Shown in pieces: positions 18,663 to 25,735 of a stretch of DNA of 64,000 nucleotides. How positions within the stretch are numbered: the stretch's first letter is position 1; the number at the start of each line of letters is the position of its first letter. Under the pieces are notes generated by a model. The model was given only the letters and a program-made list of their open reading frames with translations. It did not search any database and was not told the DNA's origin. This stretch comes from Chromatiales bacterium (GTDB lineage Bacteria; Pseudomonadota; Gammaproteobacteria; Steroidobacterales; GCA-2729495), in NCBI GenBank assembly GCA_020831895.1, contig JAFIFS010000046.1:38526-102525 (forward strand). The letters are read 5' to 3'. A program made the translations under genes and the position numbers.

Positions 18663-19687
18663 GCCTGGTCGGCCGGCTGCCGGCCGGACCTCTCGACATC
18701 ATCGGCGACGTGCACGGGGAAATCGATGCGCTGAGGCCCCTGCTGGCCAGGCTTGGCTACCCGCCGGACGGCGCACACCCGGAGGGAAGACGGCTGGTGT
18801 TTCTCGGTGACCTGGTCGATCGCGGCCCGGAGAGCACGGCGGTCCTCGACCTCGTGATCAGGCTGTCCTCGGCGGGACACGCGCACTGCGTGCTGGGCAA
18901 CCACGAGCTCAGCCTGTTGCGCGGGCTGCGCAAGGACGGTAACGACTGGTTCTTTGACGGGAACGGTGAAGCTGACCGGCAGCGGCGGCGGCGCCAGCTG
19001 CGCTTCCTCGCCGGGCTGCCGCTCGTGCTGGAAAGGCCCGGGCTGCGCGTGGTTCATGCATGCTGGAACGCCCACGCGATCGCGGCGGTACGGGAAGCGG
19101 GGGAGCTGGATGCTGCCCGGCTCCACGACACCATGGCCCGTGATGCCAGCATCGATGACCCGGCCCTGCTCGCGCAGCTCAGGGGCGAACATACGGCCTA
19201 CGGACGCTGCCTTCGTGACCCGGACTGGCGTCCGGTATATCTCCCGGCCCTTGCGGCGGCCGATGTCCGCTACCAGATGAGCAACCCGGTCCGGGTACTG
19301 ACCTCGGGCGAGGAAGCGGAATCAGGCAAACCATTCTGGGCCAGCGGTCGCTGGCGTATGCTCCGGCGCGTAGCCTGGTGGGGGCGCTACCGCGACCCCG
19401 TGCCTGTCATCATCGGGCATTACTGGCGTAGATGGAATGAAGCAGCACCGCTGCTGGACGAGCGTTTCGGCCCGGACATCTTCGCTGGAGTGGAGCCGCA
19501 CCAGTGGATGGGTCCATTGCGCAACGTCTACTGCGTGGACTTCAGCGCGGGCTCCCGGGCGAGCGAGCGGCGGAGCGGTCAGCTGAGCTTTGCCGGAAGG
19601 CTGGCCGCGCTGCGGGTACCGGAGTGGGAAGTTGTCCACGATGAAGGTGAGCGCGCCATGATCGGGCCCCCGGGCGGCGCCGTCTAG
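18659..19687 (+). CDS. Calcineurin-like metallophosphoesterase
   Basis: A 342-aa phosphoesterase with the full dinuclear-metal motif set: GDVHG at 16-20, GDLVDRG at 50-56, GNHE at 80-83, and later His residues in VVHACWNAH and IIGHYWRR. The pattern resembles bacterial PrpE/ApaH-like serine/threonine phosphatases and diadenosine-polyphosphate hydrolases, though it is longer and has a distinct C-terminal part. It is coupled to uup by a four-base ATGA overlap. Substrate unknown. Confidence 0.87.
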   Translation: MSLVGRLPAGPLDIIGDVHGEIDALRPLLARLGYPPDGAHPEGRRLVFLGDLVDRGPESTAVLDLVIRLSSAGHAHCVLGNHELSLLRGLRKDGNDWFFDGNGEADRQRRRRQLRFLAGLPLVLERPGLRVVHACWNAHAIAAVREAGELDAARLHDTMARDASIDDPALLAQLRGEHTAYGRCLRDPDWRPVYLPALAAADVRYQMSNPVRVLTSGEEAESGKPFWASGRWRMLRRVAWWGRYRDPVPVIIGHYWRRWNEAAPLLDERFGPDIFAGVEPHQWMGPLRNVYCVDFSAGSRASERRSGQLSFAGRLAALRVPEWEVVHDEGERAMIGPPGGAV

Positions 19688-20042
19688 GCCCCGCGGCTGC
19701 GAACGCGGCGTGCCGGTTCGCCCCTCGGCGAGCGGCGCGCCGAATCTCGAAAAAGATGAGCCGGGCTGCCTATACTTGATCATCACCGCTGTTGATCCCG
19801 GGTGCGACCGGCCCCTGCAGTCCCGGCCTGGCCGCCTTCGCGGAGCACCGGCGGCAGTCCCCGGGCCAGAGCACCGGCCGGAATCGCTTTATTCGGCAGG
19901 AATTCCGGTCTAGCATTCGGCGCTTTGCGTCGCGCCCGGGAGCCGCACCGGGCTGGTTTACCGCGCAGTCGCGGTGGGGCGCGCACACTGCGGGACCCGG
20001 TGTCCACAGGGATTTTGGCGTTGAGCGGTTCGGGAGTGTGAC
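19688..20042. other. Noncoding upstream region of the antiporter operon
   Basis: About 355 bases without a supportable gene. It holds a TATACT element at 19771-19776 that could be a -10 box without a clear -35, and an inverted repeat CCGGAAT/ATTCCGG at 19878-19884 and 19902-19908 with an 18-base spacer. The promoter for the mnh operon presumably lies here. Small open frames inside show no protein-like character. Confidence 0.5.
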
Positions 20043-20528
20043 GTGTCAAGGTACGTGTTCAGTCTGACGTTGCTGCTGACGATCGTCTGGCTCCTGTTTT
20101 CAGGCATGTGGACCTACGTGATCATCCTGTCGCTCGGAGCGGCCTCGGTGCTCGTGACCGTGTGGCTGGTCGGCCGGATGAATCTGCTGGGGCGTGACAG
20201 CGAGGCGTTCCACATGCTCCCGGCAGCGCTGCGTTACTGGCCGTGGCTGATGGGCCAGATCGTGCTGGCAAACCTGGATGTCGCGCGGCGCATCTTCCGG
20301 GGTCCAGCGTCGATCGACCCGCGGATCGCGCGCGTGCGCACACTGCAGCAGACGCATGTTGGCCGTACCATAATGGCCAACTCGATCACCCTCACGCCGG
20401 GCACGGTCACCCTTAAGGTGACCGAGCAGGAGATCGAGTATTACGCACTGACAGCAGAGGCAGTCGAAGACCTCGAGACAGGCGAGATGAACCGCCGCTC
20501 GCTGCGGTTCGAAGAGGACCTGTCATGA
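20043..20528 (+). CDS. mnhE: Na+/H+ antiporter subunit E (MnhE/MrpE)
   Basis: First gene of the antiporter operon, 161 aa, starting at GTG 20043. It has two or three N-terminal membrane helices (VFSLTLLLTIVWLLFSG, then TYVIILSLGAASVLVTVWLVG) and a cytosolic C-terminal domain with TIMANSITLTPGTVTLKV, the hallmark segment of MrpE/PhaE/MbhA proteins. MrpE is needed for stable assembly of the Mrp antiporter but has no transport path of its own. The next gene overlaps it by four bases. Confidence 0.93.
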   Translation: MSRYVFSLTLLLTIVWLLFSGMWTYVIILSLGAASVLVTVWLVGRMNLLGRDSEAFHMLPAALRYWPWLMGQIVLANLDVARRIFRGPASIDPRIARVRTLQQTHVGRTIMANSITLTPGTVTLKVTEQEIEYYALTAEAVEDLETGEMNRRSLRFEEDLS

Positions 20529-20824
20529 TGTTCTTCGCGGTGGCACTGGCGATCCTGTTTACCCTCGGACTCGCGCTGGCGCGGGCGTTCATCGGACCGA
20601 CGATCCATGATCGCATCCTTGCAGTCAACGTCGTCGGCACCAAGGCCGTGCTCATGATTGCGGTGGTCGGGTTCATCGTCGGGCGGCCCGAGTTCATAGA
20701 CATCGCCATCGTTTACGCACTGCTGAACTACATCGGCATCATCGCCGTGCTGCGTGTATTCGAGTCAGGCAGCCTGGCCGCCGAGCCGGTCGAAGAGCCC
20801 GAGCAGGCCAGGAGAGGCCGATGA
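20525..20824 (+). CDS. mnhF: Na+/H+ antiporter subunit F (MnhF/MrpF)
   Basis: Small membrane subunit, 99 aa, with three predicted helices (FFAVALAILFTLGLALARAF; VLMIAVVGFIVG; FIDIAIVYALLNYIGIIAVL). The segment GPTIHDRILAVNVVGTK is characteristic of the MrpF/MbhB family. Overlaps of four bases on both sides (ATGA) show tight coupling with mnhE and mnhG. The C-terminal dozen residues are charged and cytosolic. Confidence 0.93.
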   Translation: MMFFAVALAILFTLGLALARAFIGPTIHDRILAVNVVGTKAVLMIAVVGFIVGRPEFIDIAIVYALLNYIGIIAVLRVFESGSLAAEPVEEPEQARRGR

Positions 20825-21153
20825 TCGGCGTGGTACTCGACATACTGAGCTGGTCCCTGCTGATGTCCGGTTCCGCGCTGCTGGTCATCGGCGGGATCGG
20901 CCTGATCCGGATGCCGGACTTCTACTCGCGAATCCAGGCCGCAGGACTCACCGACACCCTGTGCTCGATCCTGATCCTGCTCGGGCTGACCCTGCAGGCC
21001 GACAGCATTCCGCTCGCGGCGAAACTTCTGTTCACGCTGGCTTTTCTGCTGTTTACCGGCCCGACCGCGGCCCATGCACTGGCCAAGGCGGCGCGGCATG
21101 ACGGGCTCGAGCCCTGGCGTCGTGCGCCGGGAGGTGCGTCATCGAAGCGCTGA
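20821..21153 (+). CDS. mnhG: Na+/H+ antiporter subunit G (MnhG/MrpG)
   Basis: Small membrane subunit, 110 aa, with three helices. The segment GLIRMPDFYSRIQAAGLTDT is the family signature for MrpG/MbhC. The C-terminal end contains a strong ribosome-binding stretch (GGGAGGTG at 21129-21136) serving the next gene. Overlaps mnhF by four bases. Confidence 0.93.
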   Translation: MIGVVLDILSWSLLMSGSALLVIGGIGLIRMPDFYSRIQAAGLTDTLCSILILLGLTLQADSIPLAAKLLFTLAFLLFTGPTAAHALAKAARHDGLEPWRRAPGGASSKR

Positions 21154-21728
21154 TTGGCATCGTTCTGCTGACGTTTCTCGCGATTATCGCGGTGGCCATC
21201 GTGCGCATCCGGAACCTGCTGGCGGTGACGATGCTGACCGGCATATACAGCCTCATCGTCGCCGTCCTGTTCGTGCTGCTGGACGCACCGGACGTGGCGC
21301 TGACCGAGGCCGCCGTCGGAGCCGGCCTGATGGTGATCCTCATGCTGGGCACCATCGCCCTGACCACGCAGGAGGAGCGGCGCCAAAGCATGAGGCACAA
21401 CCTGCTCGCCCTGGTGGTGGTGGCCATCACCGGTGCCGCCCTGATTTACGCCACACTGGACATGCCACTTTTTGGTGACCCTGAAGCACCGGCACATGTC
21501 CACCTGTCGCCACGGTTCACTCAGGAATCGCCGGACGAGATCGGCATCCCCAACATGGTTACCTCGGTGCTGGCCAGCTACCGCGGTATCGATACGCTGG
21601 GCGAGGCGGTGGTGGTGTTTGCCGCCGCTGTGGGCGTACTGCTCGTGCTCGGCACCGGTGCGGTACGCGGGCGTGGGCACGGTAATCGAGGGCGGGCACG
21701 CCGCGAGGACCAGGACGAAGCGCCATGA
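21150..21728 (+). CDS. MbhD/MbhE-like antiporter subunit (DUF4040), probable CTG start
   Basis: Membrane protein of about 192 aa combining the two small domains found separately as MbhD and MbhE in hydrogenase-linked antiporters and as the C-terminal part of MrpA elsewhere. The MbhD part carries FVLLDAPDVALTEAAVGAGL; the MbhE part carries SYRGIDTLGEAVVVFAAAVG. No ATG, GTG or TTG precedes the first hydrophobic helix. A GTG at 21192 would cut helix 1, whereas a CTG at 21150 overlaps the mnhG stop by four bases as at the other nearby junctions and keeps helix 1 (LIGIVLLTFLAIIAVAIV). I therefore place the start at 21150, with uncertainty. The gene ends in an ATGA overlap with mnhB. Confidence 0.85.
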   Translation: MIGIVLLTFLAIIAVAIVRIRNLLAVTMLTGIYSLIVAVLFVLLDAPDVALTEAAVGAGLMVILMLGTIALTTQEERRQSMRHNLLALVVVAITGAALIYATLDMPLFGDPEAPAHVHLSPRFTQESPDEIGIPNMVTSVLASYRGIDTLGEAVVVFAAAVGVLLVLGTGAVRGRGHGNRGRARREDQDEAP

Positions 21729-22147
21729 ACCGTTACATCGTCCTGAGGGTCATCACTTCCCTGATGATCCCCATCATCCTGATCTACGCCTTCTATGTGC
21801 AGTTCCACGGCGAGTACAGCCCGGGCGGTGGCTTCCAGGCGGGCATCGTGTTCACGGCGGCTTTCGTGATCTATACGCTCCTCTACGGGCTGGAATCGGC
21901 GCAGCGTGCCATTCCGCCCGAGGCAGCGCATGCGCTGTCCGCGATCGGGGTGCTCCTGTTCGCCGCCTTCGGCTTCGCGAGCATCCTGCTCGGCGGCAAT
22001 TTCCTCGAGTACAAGGTGCTGCTCCCGAACGACCAGGCGGGCGAGACCTTCGGCATCATCGGGATCGAGCTTGGCGTCGGCATCACCGTGGCGGCGGTGG
22101 GCCTGACGCTCTTCTACTCCTTCGCTGGCCGGAGGGGCGGCGAATGA
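21725..22147 (+). CDS. mnhB: Na+/H+ antiporter subunit B (MnhB/MrpB)
   Basis: Membrane subunit of 140 aa with four helices. GEYSPGGGFQAGIVFTAAF is the diagnostic MrpB sequence (domain DUF4040/MnhB, as in MbhF). Start and stop both overlap neighbours by four bases. In Mrp complexes MrpB packs against the C-terminal part of MrpA, here supplied by the preceding MbhD/E-like protein. Confidence 0.93.
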   Translation: MNRYIVLRVITSLMIPIILIYAFYVQFHGEYSPGGGFQAGIVFTAAFVIYTLLYGLESAQRAIPPEAAHALSAIGVLLFAAFGFASILLGGNFLEYKVLLPNDQAGETFGIIGIELGVGITVAAVGLTLFYSFAGRRGGE

Positions 22148-22497
22148 CCTGGCTCGGCCTTTACAACTACTGGATCGTCGTCGTGCTGATGATGGCCGGC
22201 TTCTACATTGTGATCGCCCAGGGCAATCTGGTGAAGAAGATCATCGGCCTGAATATTTTCCAGACCTCGGCCTTCATCTTCTTCATCAGCCTCGCCTGGC
22301 GCGAGGATGGCACCGCTCCCATCGTGCTGCCCGGCGTCACTGCGTACGCCAATCCCCTGCCGCACGTACTGATCCTGACAGCCATCGTAGTGGGCGTAGC
22401 CCTGACCGCGATGGGTCTTGCGCTGGTGGTGCGGATACACGAAGCCTATGGGTCCATTGAAGAAGACGACATTCACCAGCAGGACGAAGAACGGTGA
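22144..22497 (+). CDS. mnhC: Na+/H+ antiporter subunit C (MnhC/MrpC, NuoK-like)
   Basis: NuoK-like subunit, 117 aa from ATG 22144, with three helices: VVLMMAGFYIVIAQGNLV; IIGLNIFQTSAFIFFISLAW; and HVLILTAIVVGVALTAMGLALV. The LTAIVVGVA segment is the NuoK/MrpC signature. The frame is open further upstream, but the ATGA overlap with mnhB sets the start. The C-terminus is acidic (SIEEDDIHQQDEER). Confidence 0.93.
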   Translation: MTWLGLYNYWIVVVLMMAGFYIVIAQGNLVKKIIGLNIFQTSAFIFFISLAWREDGTAPIVLPGVTAYANPLPHVLILTAIVVGVALTAMGLALVVRIHEAYGSIEEDDIHQQDEER

Positions 22498-23981
22498 CCG
22501 AACACCTGCCTGCGCTCCAGGTGGTGATCGCACTGACCGCCGCCCCCCTGGTGATGTTGCTGAATCGCCTGCCGCGGCTCGCCTGGGGCGTTACGCTGGC
22601 AGCATGCTGGGCCACGCTGGCCATTGCGCTGCTGCTGCTCCTGCAGGTATCCGATGGCGGCGAGATACGCTACGAGATGGGCGGCTGGGCGCCCCCCTGG
22701 GGCATCGAGTATCGCGTTGACGGGGCCAATGCCTGGGTACTGCTGATCATCGGCCTTGTCAGTGCGGTCGTGATGCCCTTCGCCCGGCGCAGCGTCGAGC
22801 AGGAGATCCCGGCGGACCGGCTGGGACTCTTCTACTCTGCCTTCCTCCTGGCCAATGCCGGCCTCCTCGGTATCGCGATCACGAACGACGCCTTCAACAT
22901 ATTCGTGTTCTTCGAAATTTCGGCACTGGCCTCCTACGCGCTGATCGCGATGGGTCGTGACCGCCGCGCGGTCCTGTCTTCCTACCAGTACCTGATCATG
23001 GGCACGATCGGCACCACCTTCCTGCTGATCGGGATCGGGTTCCTCTACATCATGACGGGGACCCTGAATCTCAGTGATCTCGCTACCCGCCTGGAGGGGG
23101 TGACGGATACTCGCACCATCCGCGCCGCATTCGGCTTCATCGCCGTCGGAATATCGCTCAAGCTGGCACTGTTCCCGCTGCACCTGTGGTTGCCCAACGC
23201 CTACAGCTACGCTCCGTCGATGGTGACCGTGTTTCTCTCGGCGACAGCCACGAAGGTGGCGATCTACGTGCTGCTGCGCTTCGTCTACACGGTTTTCGGC
23301 TTCGAGTTCAGCTTCGTCGAGCTCTCCATGGCCTGGGTACTGATGCCGCTGGCCCTGCTCGGCATCGTGATCCCCTCACTGGTTGCGGTCTTTCAGGACG
23401 ATGTCAAACGGCTGCTGGCCTACTCAAGCGTTGCCCAGGTCGGGTACATGATCCTGGGCATCAGCCTTGCCAGCGCCCTGGGCCTCATGGCCTCTACCGT
23501 ACACCTGTTCAACCATGCCATCACCAAGGCTGCGCTGTTCATGGCGGTCGGCTGCCTGGTGTACCGTCTCGGGGGCGTGTCGCTGAGCCGCGTGGCAGGC
23601 GCTGCCGAGCGCATGCCCTGGACAATGGCTGCATTCGTGGTTGCCGGCCTGAGCCTCATTGGCGTGCCGCTGACGGCCGGGTTCGTGACCAAATGGCACC
23701 TGCTTCAGGCCGCCTTGATGGATGGCTTCTGGCCGGTGGCTGCGCTGCTGCTCGCCACCTCCCTGATCGCGGCCATCTACATCTGGAAGGTAGTCGAGGC
23801 CGCCTACTTCCGCGCGCCGCCGGACGATGCCCGCGAGGTGCGCGAGGCTCCGCTCTCACTGCTCGTGCCAACCTGGACACTGACCGCGATGACGATCATC
23901 TTCGGTGTCTGGGCACAGCTCCCGATCAGCGCCGCGCGTAATGCGGCGGAGGCACTGCTGGGGGCACCCCAGCCATGGTGA
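22494..23981 (+). CDS. mnhD: Na+/H+ antiporter subunit D (MnhD/MrpD, NuoN/M-like)
   Basis: Proton-translocating antiporter-like subunit, 495 aa, about 14 membrane helices, of the NuoL/M/N fold. It starts at GTG 22494, overlapping mnhC by four bases. Charged residues of the ion path are present: Glu in FVFFEISALASY (helix 5), Lys in ISLKLALFPLHLWLP (helix 7), Lys in HAITKAALFMAVG (helix 8 region), and Lys in the helix-12 loop GFVTKWHLL. It keeps the complete set needed for proton movement. It overlaps the second D-like gene by seven bases. Confidence 0.92.
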   Translation: MTEHLPALQVVIALTAAPLVMLLNRLPRLAWGVTLAACWATLAIALLLLLQVSDGGEIRYEMGGWAPPWGIEYRVDGANAWVLLIIGLVSAVVMPFARRSVEQEIPADRLGLFYSAFLLANAGLLGIAITNDAFNIFVFFEISALASYALIAMGRDRRAVLSSYQYLIMGTIGTTFLLIGIGFLYIMTGTLNLSDLATRLEGVTDTRTIRAAFGFIAVGISLKLALFPLHLWLPNAYSYAPSMVTVFLSATATKVAIYVLLRFVYTVFGFEFSFVELSMAWVLMPLALLGIVIPSLVAVFQDDVKRLLAYSSVAQVGYMILGISLASALGLMASTVHLFNHAITKAALFMAVGCLVYRLGGVSLSRVAGAAERMPWTMAAFVVAGLSLIGVPLTAGFVTKWHLLQAALMDGFWPVAALLLATSLIAAIYIWKVVEAAYFRAPPDDAREVREAPLSLLVPTWTLTAMTIIFGVWAQLPISAARNAAEALLGAPQPW

Positions 23982-25453
23982 GCGACGCGACGCTCGTTTA
24001 CCTGGCGCTCGCCGTACCGCTGGCCGGCATGTTCGCACTGATCGCAGCCAGCCGCTGGCCCGCCCTTCGGGACTCGCTGGTCGTCGTGACCGCCGTCGCG
24101 ATGTTCGGTGTCGTGGTCCAGTTGCTGCCACGCGTACTCAGGGGCGAGCGGCCGTCGGCGAGTCTGATCGAGCTTTTCCCGGGGCTCGAGATCGCCTTCC
24201 TTGTCGAGCCCCTCGGCATGATGTTCGCGCTGCTGGCCTCCGGGCTGTGGATCATCACGGCGCTGTATGCCATCGGATACATGCGGGGCGCACGCGAGTT
24301 GCACCATACGCGCTTCCATGTGTTCTTCTGCATCGCACTCTTCAGCGCCACCGGCATCGCGTTCTCTTCGAACATGTTCTCTCTGTTCGTGTTTTACGAG
24401 GCTCTGACCCTCTCCACCTACCCGCTGGTGGCGCACAAGGGCAACGAGGCAGCAAAAAAAGGCGCCAGGACATACCTCGGCCTGCTTCTGGGCACGTCCG
24501 TGGGCCTGTTGCTGCCAGCAGTGATTGCCACCTGGTGGCTTGCGGGAACGCTGGAGTTCACGCCGGGCGGGATCATGGCCGGGAACGTGAATCCCGCCAT
24601 AGGCGGCCTGCTGCTCGTGCTCTTCATGTACGGAATCGGCAAGGCGGCACTGATGCCCTTCCATCGCTGGCTGCCCTCCGCCATGGTGGCCCCGACGCCC
24701 GTCTCGGCGCTGCTGCACGCAGTGGCAGTAGTCAAGGCTGGAGTGTTCACGGTGCTGAAGGTCAGCGTGTACCTGTTCGGACTCGATTACCTGCGCGAGC
24801 TGGCGACTACGGACATCATCCTCTATGTGGCAGTGTTCACGCTGATCGCAGCTTCGCTGATTGCGATGCAGCAGGACAACCTTAAGGCCAGGCTTGCTTA
24901 CTCCACCGTGAGCCAGCTGTCCTATATCGTTACCGCTGCGATGCTGGTCAGCGAATTCGCGGCACTGGGCGGCGGCATGCACATCGTCATGCATGCCTTC
25001 GGCAAGATCACGCTGTTCTTTTGTGCAGGCGCGATCTACGTGGCCACCAAGAAGACAGAGATCAGCGACATGCACGGCCTGGGGCGACGCATGCCGGTGA
25101 CCTTCGCAGCGTTCTTCATAGGAGCGCTCTGCGTCATCGGTGTTCCGCCCACGGGCGGCGTCTGGAGCAAGTGGCACCTGTTCATGGGCGCCTATGACTC
25201 AGGTCACCAGCTGGTGGTGCTGGCCCTCATCGTCAGCACGCTGCTGAATATTGCCTACCTGCTGCCCCCGGTCGTTAACGCATTCCTGCTGCCACCAAAG
25301 GAAGGCGATCAGGGCGGGGGCATACGCGAGGCCCCTCTGCTGTGCGTGGTCCCGCTGAGCCTGACGGCGCTCGGCTGCATCGCGCTGTTCGTGCTGGCAG
25401 GTCCGCTGGCCGGGTTGCTGCGCCCCTATCTTGCAGTGTCAGGCGGCTGGTAG
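23975..25453 (+). CDS. Second MnhD-like antiporter subunit (NuoL/M/N family)
   Basis: A 492-aa polytopic protein of the proton_antipo_M family, clearly a distinct paralogue of the preceding gene. Key charges are kept: Glu in LFVFYEALTLSTYP, Lys in YGIGKAALMPFHRWLP and Lys in HAFGKITLFFCAG. It could correspond to the NuoL-like N-terminal part of MrpA in a split-MrpA arrangement or to a second MrpD. It is followed after 30 bases by a small membrane-protein gene. Assignment to the same complex rests on the operon. Confidence 0.88.
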   Translation: MVSDATLVYLALAVPLAGMFALIAASRWPALRDSLVVVTAVAMFGVVVQLLPRVLRGERPSASLIELFPGLEIAFLVEPLGMMFALLASGLWIITALYAIGYMRGARELHHTRFHVFFCIALFSATGIAFSSNMFSLFVFYEALTLSTYPLVAHKGNEAAKKGARTYLGLLLGTSVGLLLPAVIATWWLAGTLEFTPGGIMAGNVNPAIGGLLLVLFMYGIGKAALMPFHRWLPSAMVAPTPVSALLHAVAVVKAGVFTVLKVSVYLFGLDYLRELATTDIILYVAVFTLIAASLIAMQQDNLKARLAYSTVSQLSYIVTAAMLVSEFAALGGGMHIVMHAFGKITLFFCAGAIYVATKKTEISDMHGLGRRMPVTFAAFFIGALCVIGVPPTGGVWSKWHLFMGAYDSGHQLVVLALIVSTLLNIAYLLPPVVNAFLLPPKEGDQGGGIREAPLLCVVPLSLTALGCIALFVLAGPLAGLLRPYLAVSGGW

Positions 25454-25483
25454 ATGCGCCGCCGGAAGACGGAGTAAATCGAG

Positions 25484-25735
25484 ATGGACTTGGGGAGACT
25501 GCTGCAGGCAATGGTAGAGCGGGGCACCGCCCTGCGCAGGACTATGTATGTCGTGCTGGCGGGGCTGGTGATCGCAGACATCCTGGTGCCCTCGAAGTAT
25601 GACCGTTTCCCATGGGAAAGCATCGGCGGCTTCGGGGCTTTCTACGGCTTGATTTCCTGCGTTCTGATTGTCGTGGTTGCAAAGTCGCTGGGATACCTGC
25701 TGGTTTACCGCTCCGAGGACTACTACGATGAGTGA
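25484..25735 (+). CDS. Small two-helix membrane protein of the antiporter operon
   Basis: An 83-aa protein with two predicted membrane helices (TMYVVLAGLVIADILVP; FYGLISCVLIVVVAKSLGYLLV) and an acidic end (YRSEDYYDE). The segment KYDRFPWESIGGFGAFYG between the helices looks conserved in character. I know no named family. It starts 30 bases after the second D-like gene and overlaps the third by eight bases, so it is likely made together with them and may be an accessory subunit placing the third antiporter-like protein. Confidence 0.78.
   Translation: MDLGRLLQAMVERGTALRRTMYVVLAGLVIADILVPSKYDRFPWESIGGFGAFYGLISCVLIVVVAKSLGYLLVYRSEDYYDE

Noticed and set aside
19710..20067. Several small open frames before mnhE
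   Set aside because: Arg/Pro/Ala-rich, mutually overlapping on both strands, without ribosome sites or recognisable features.
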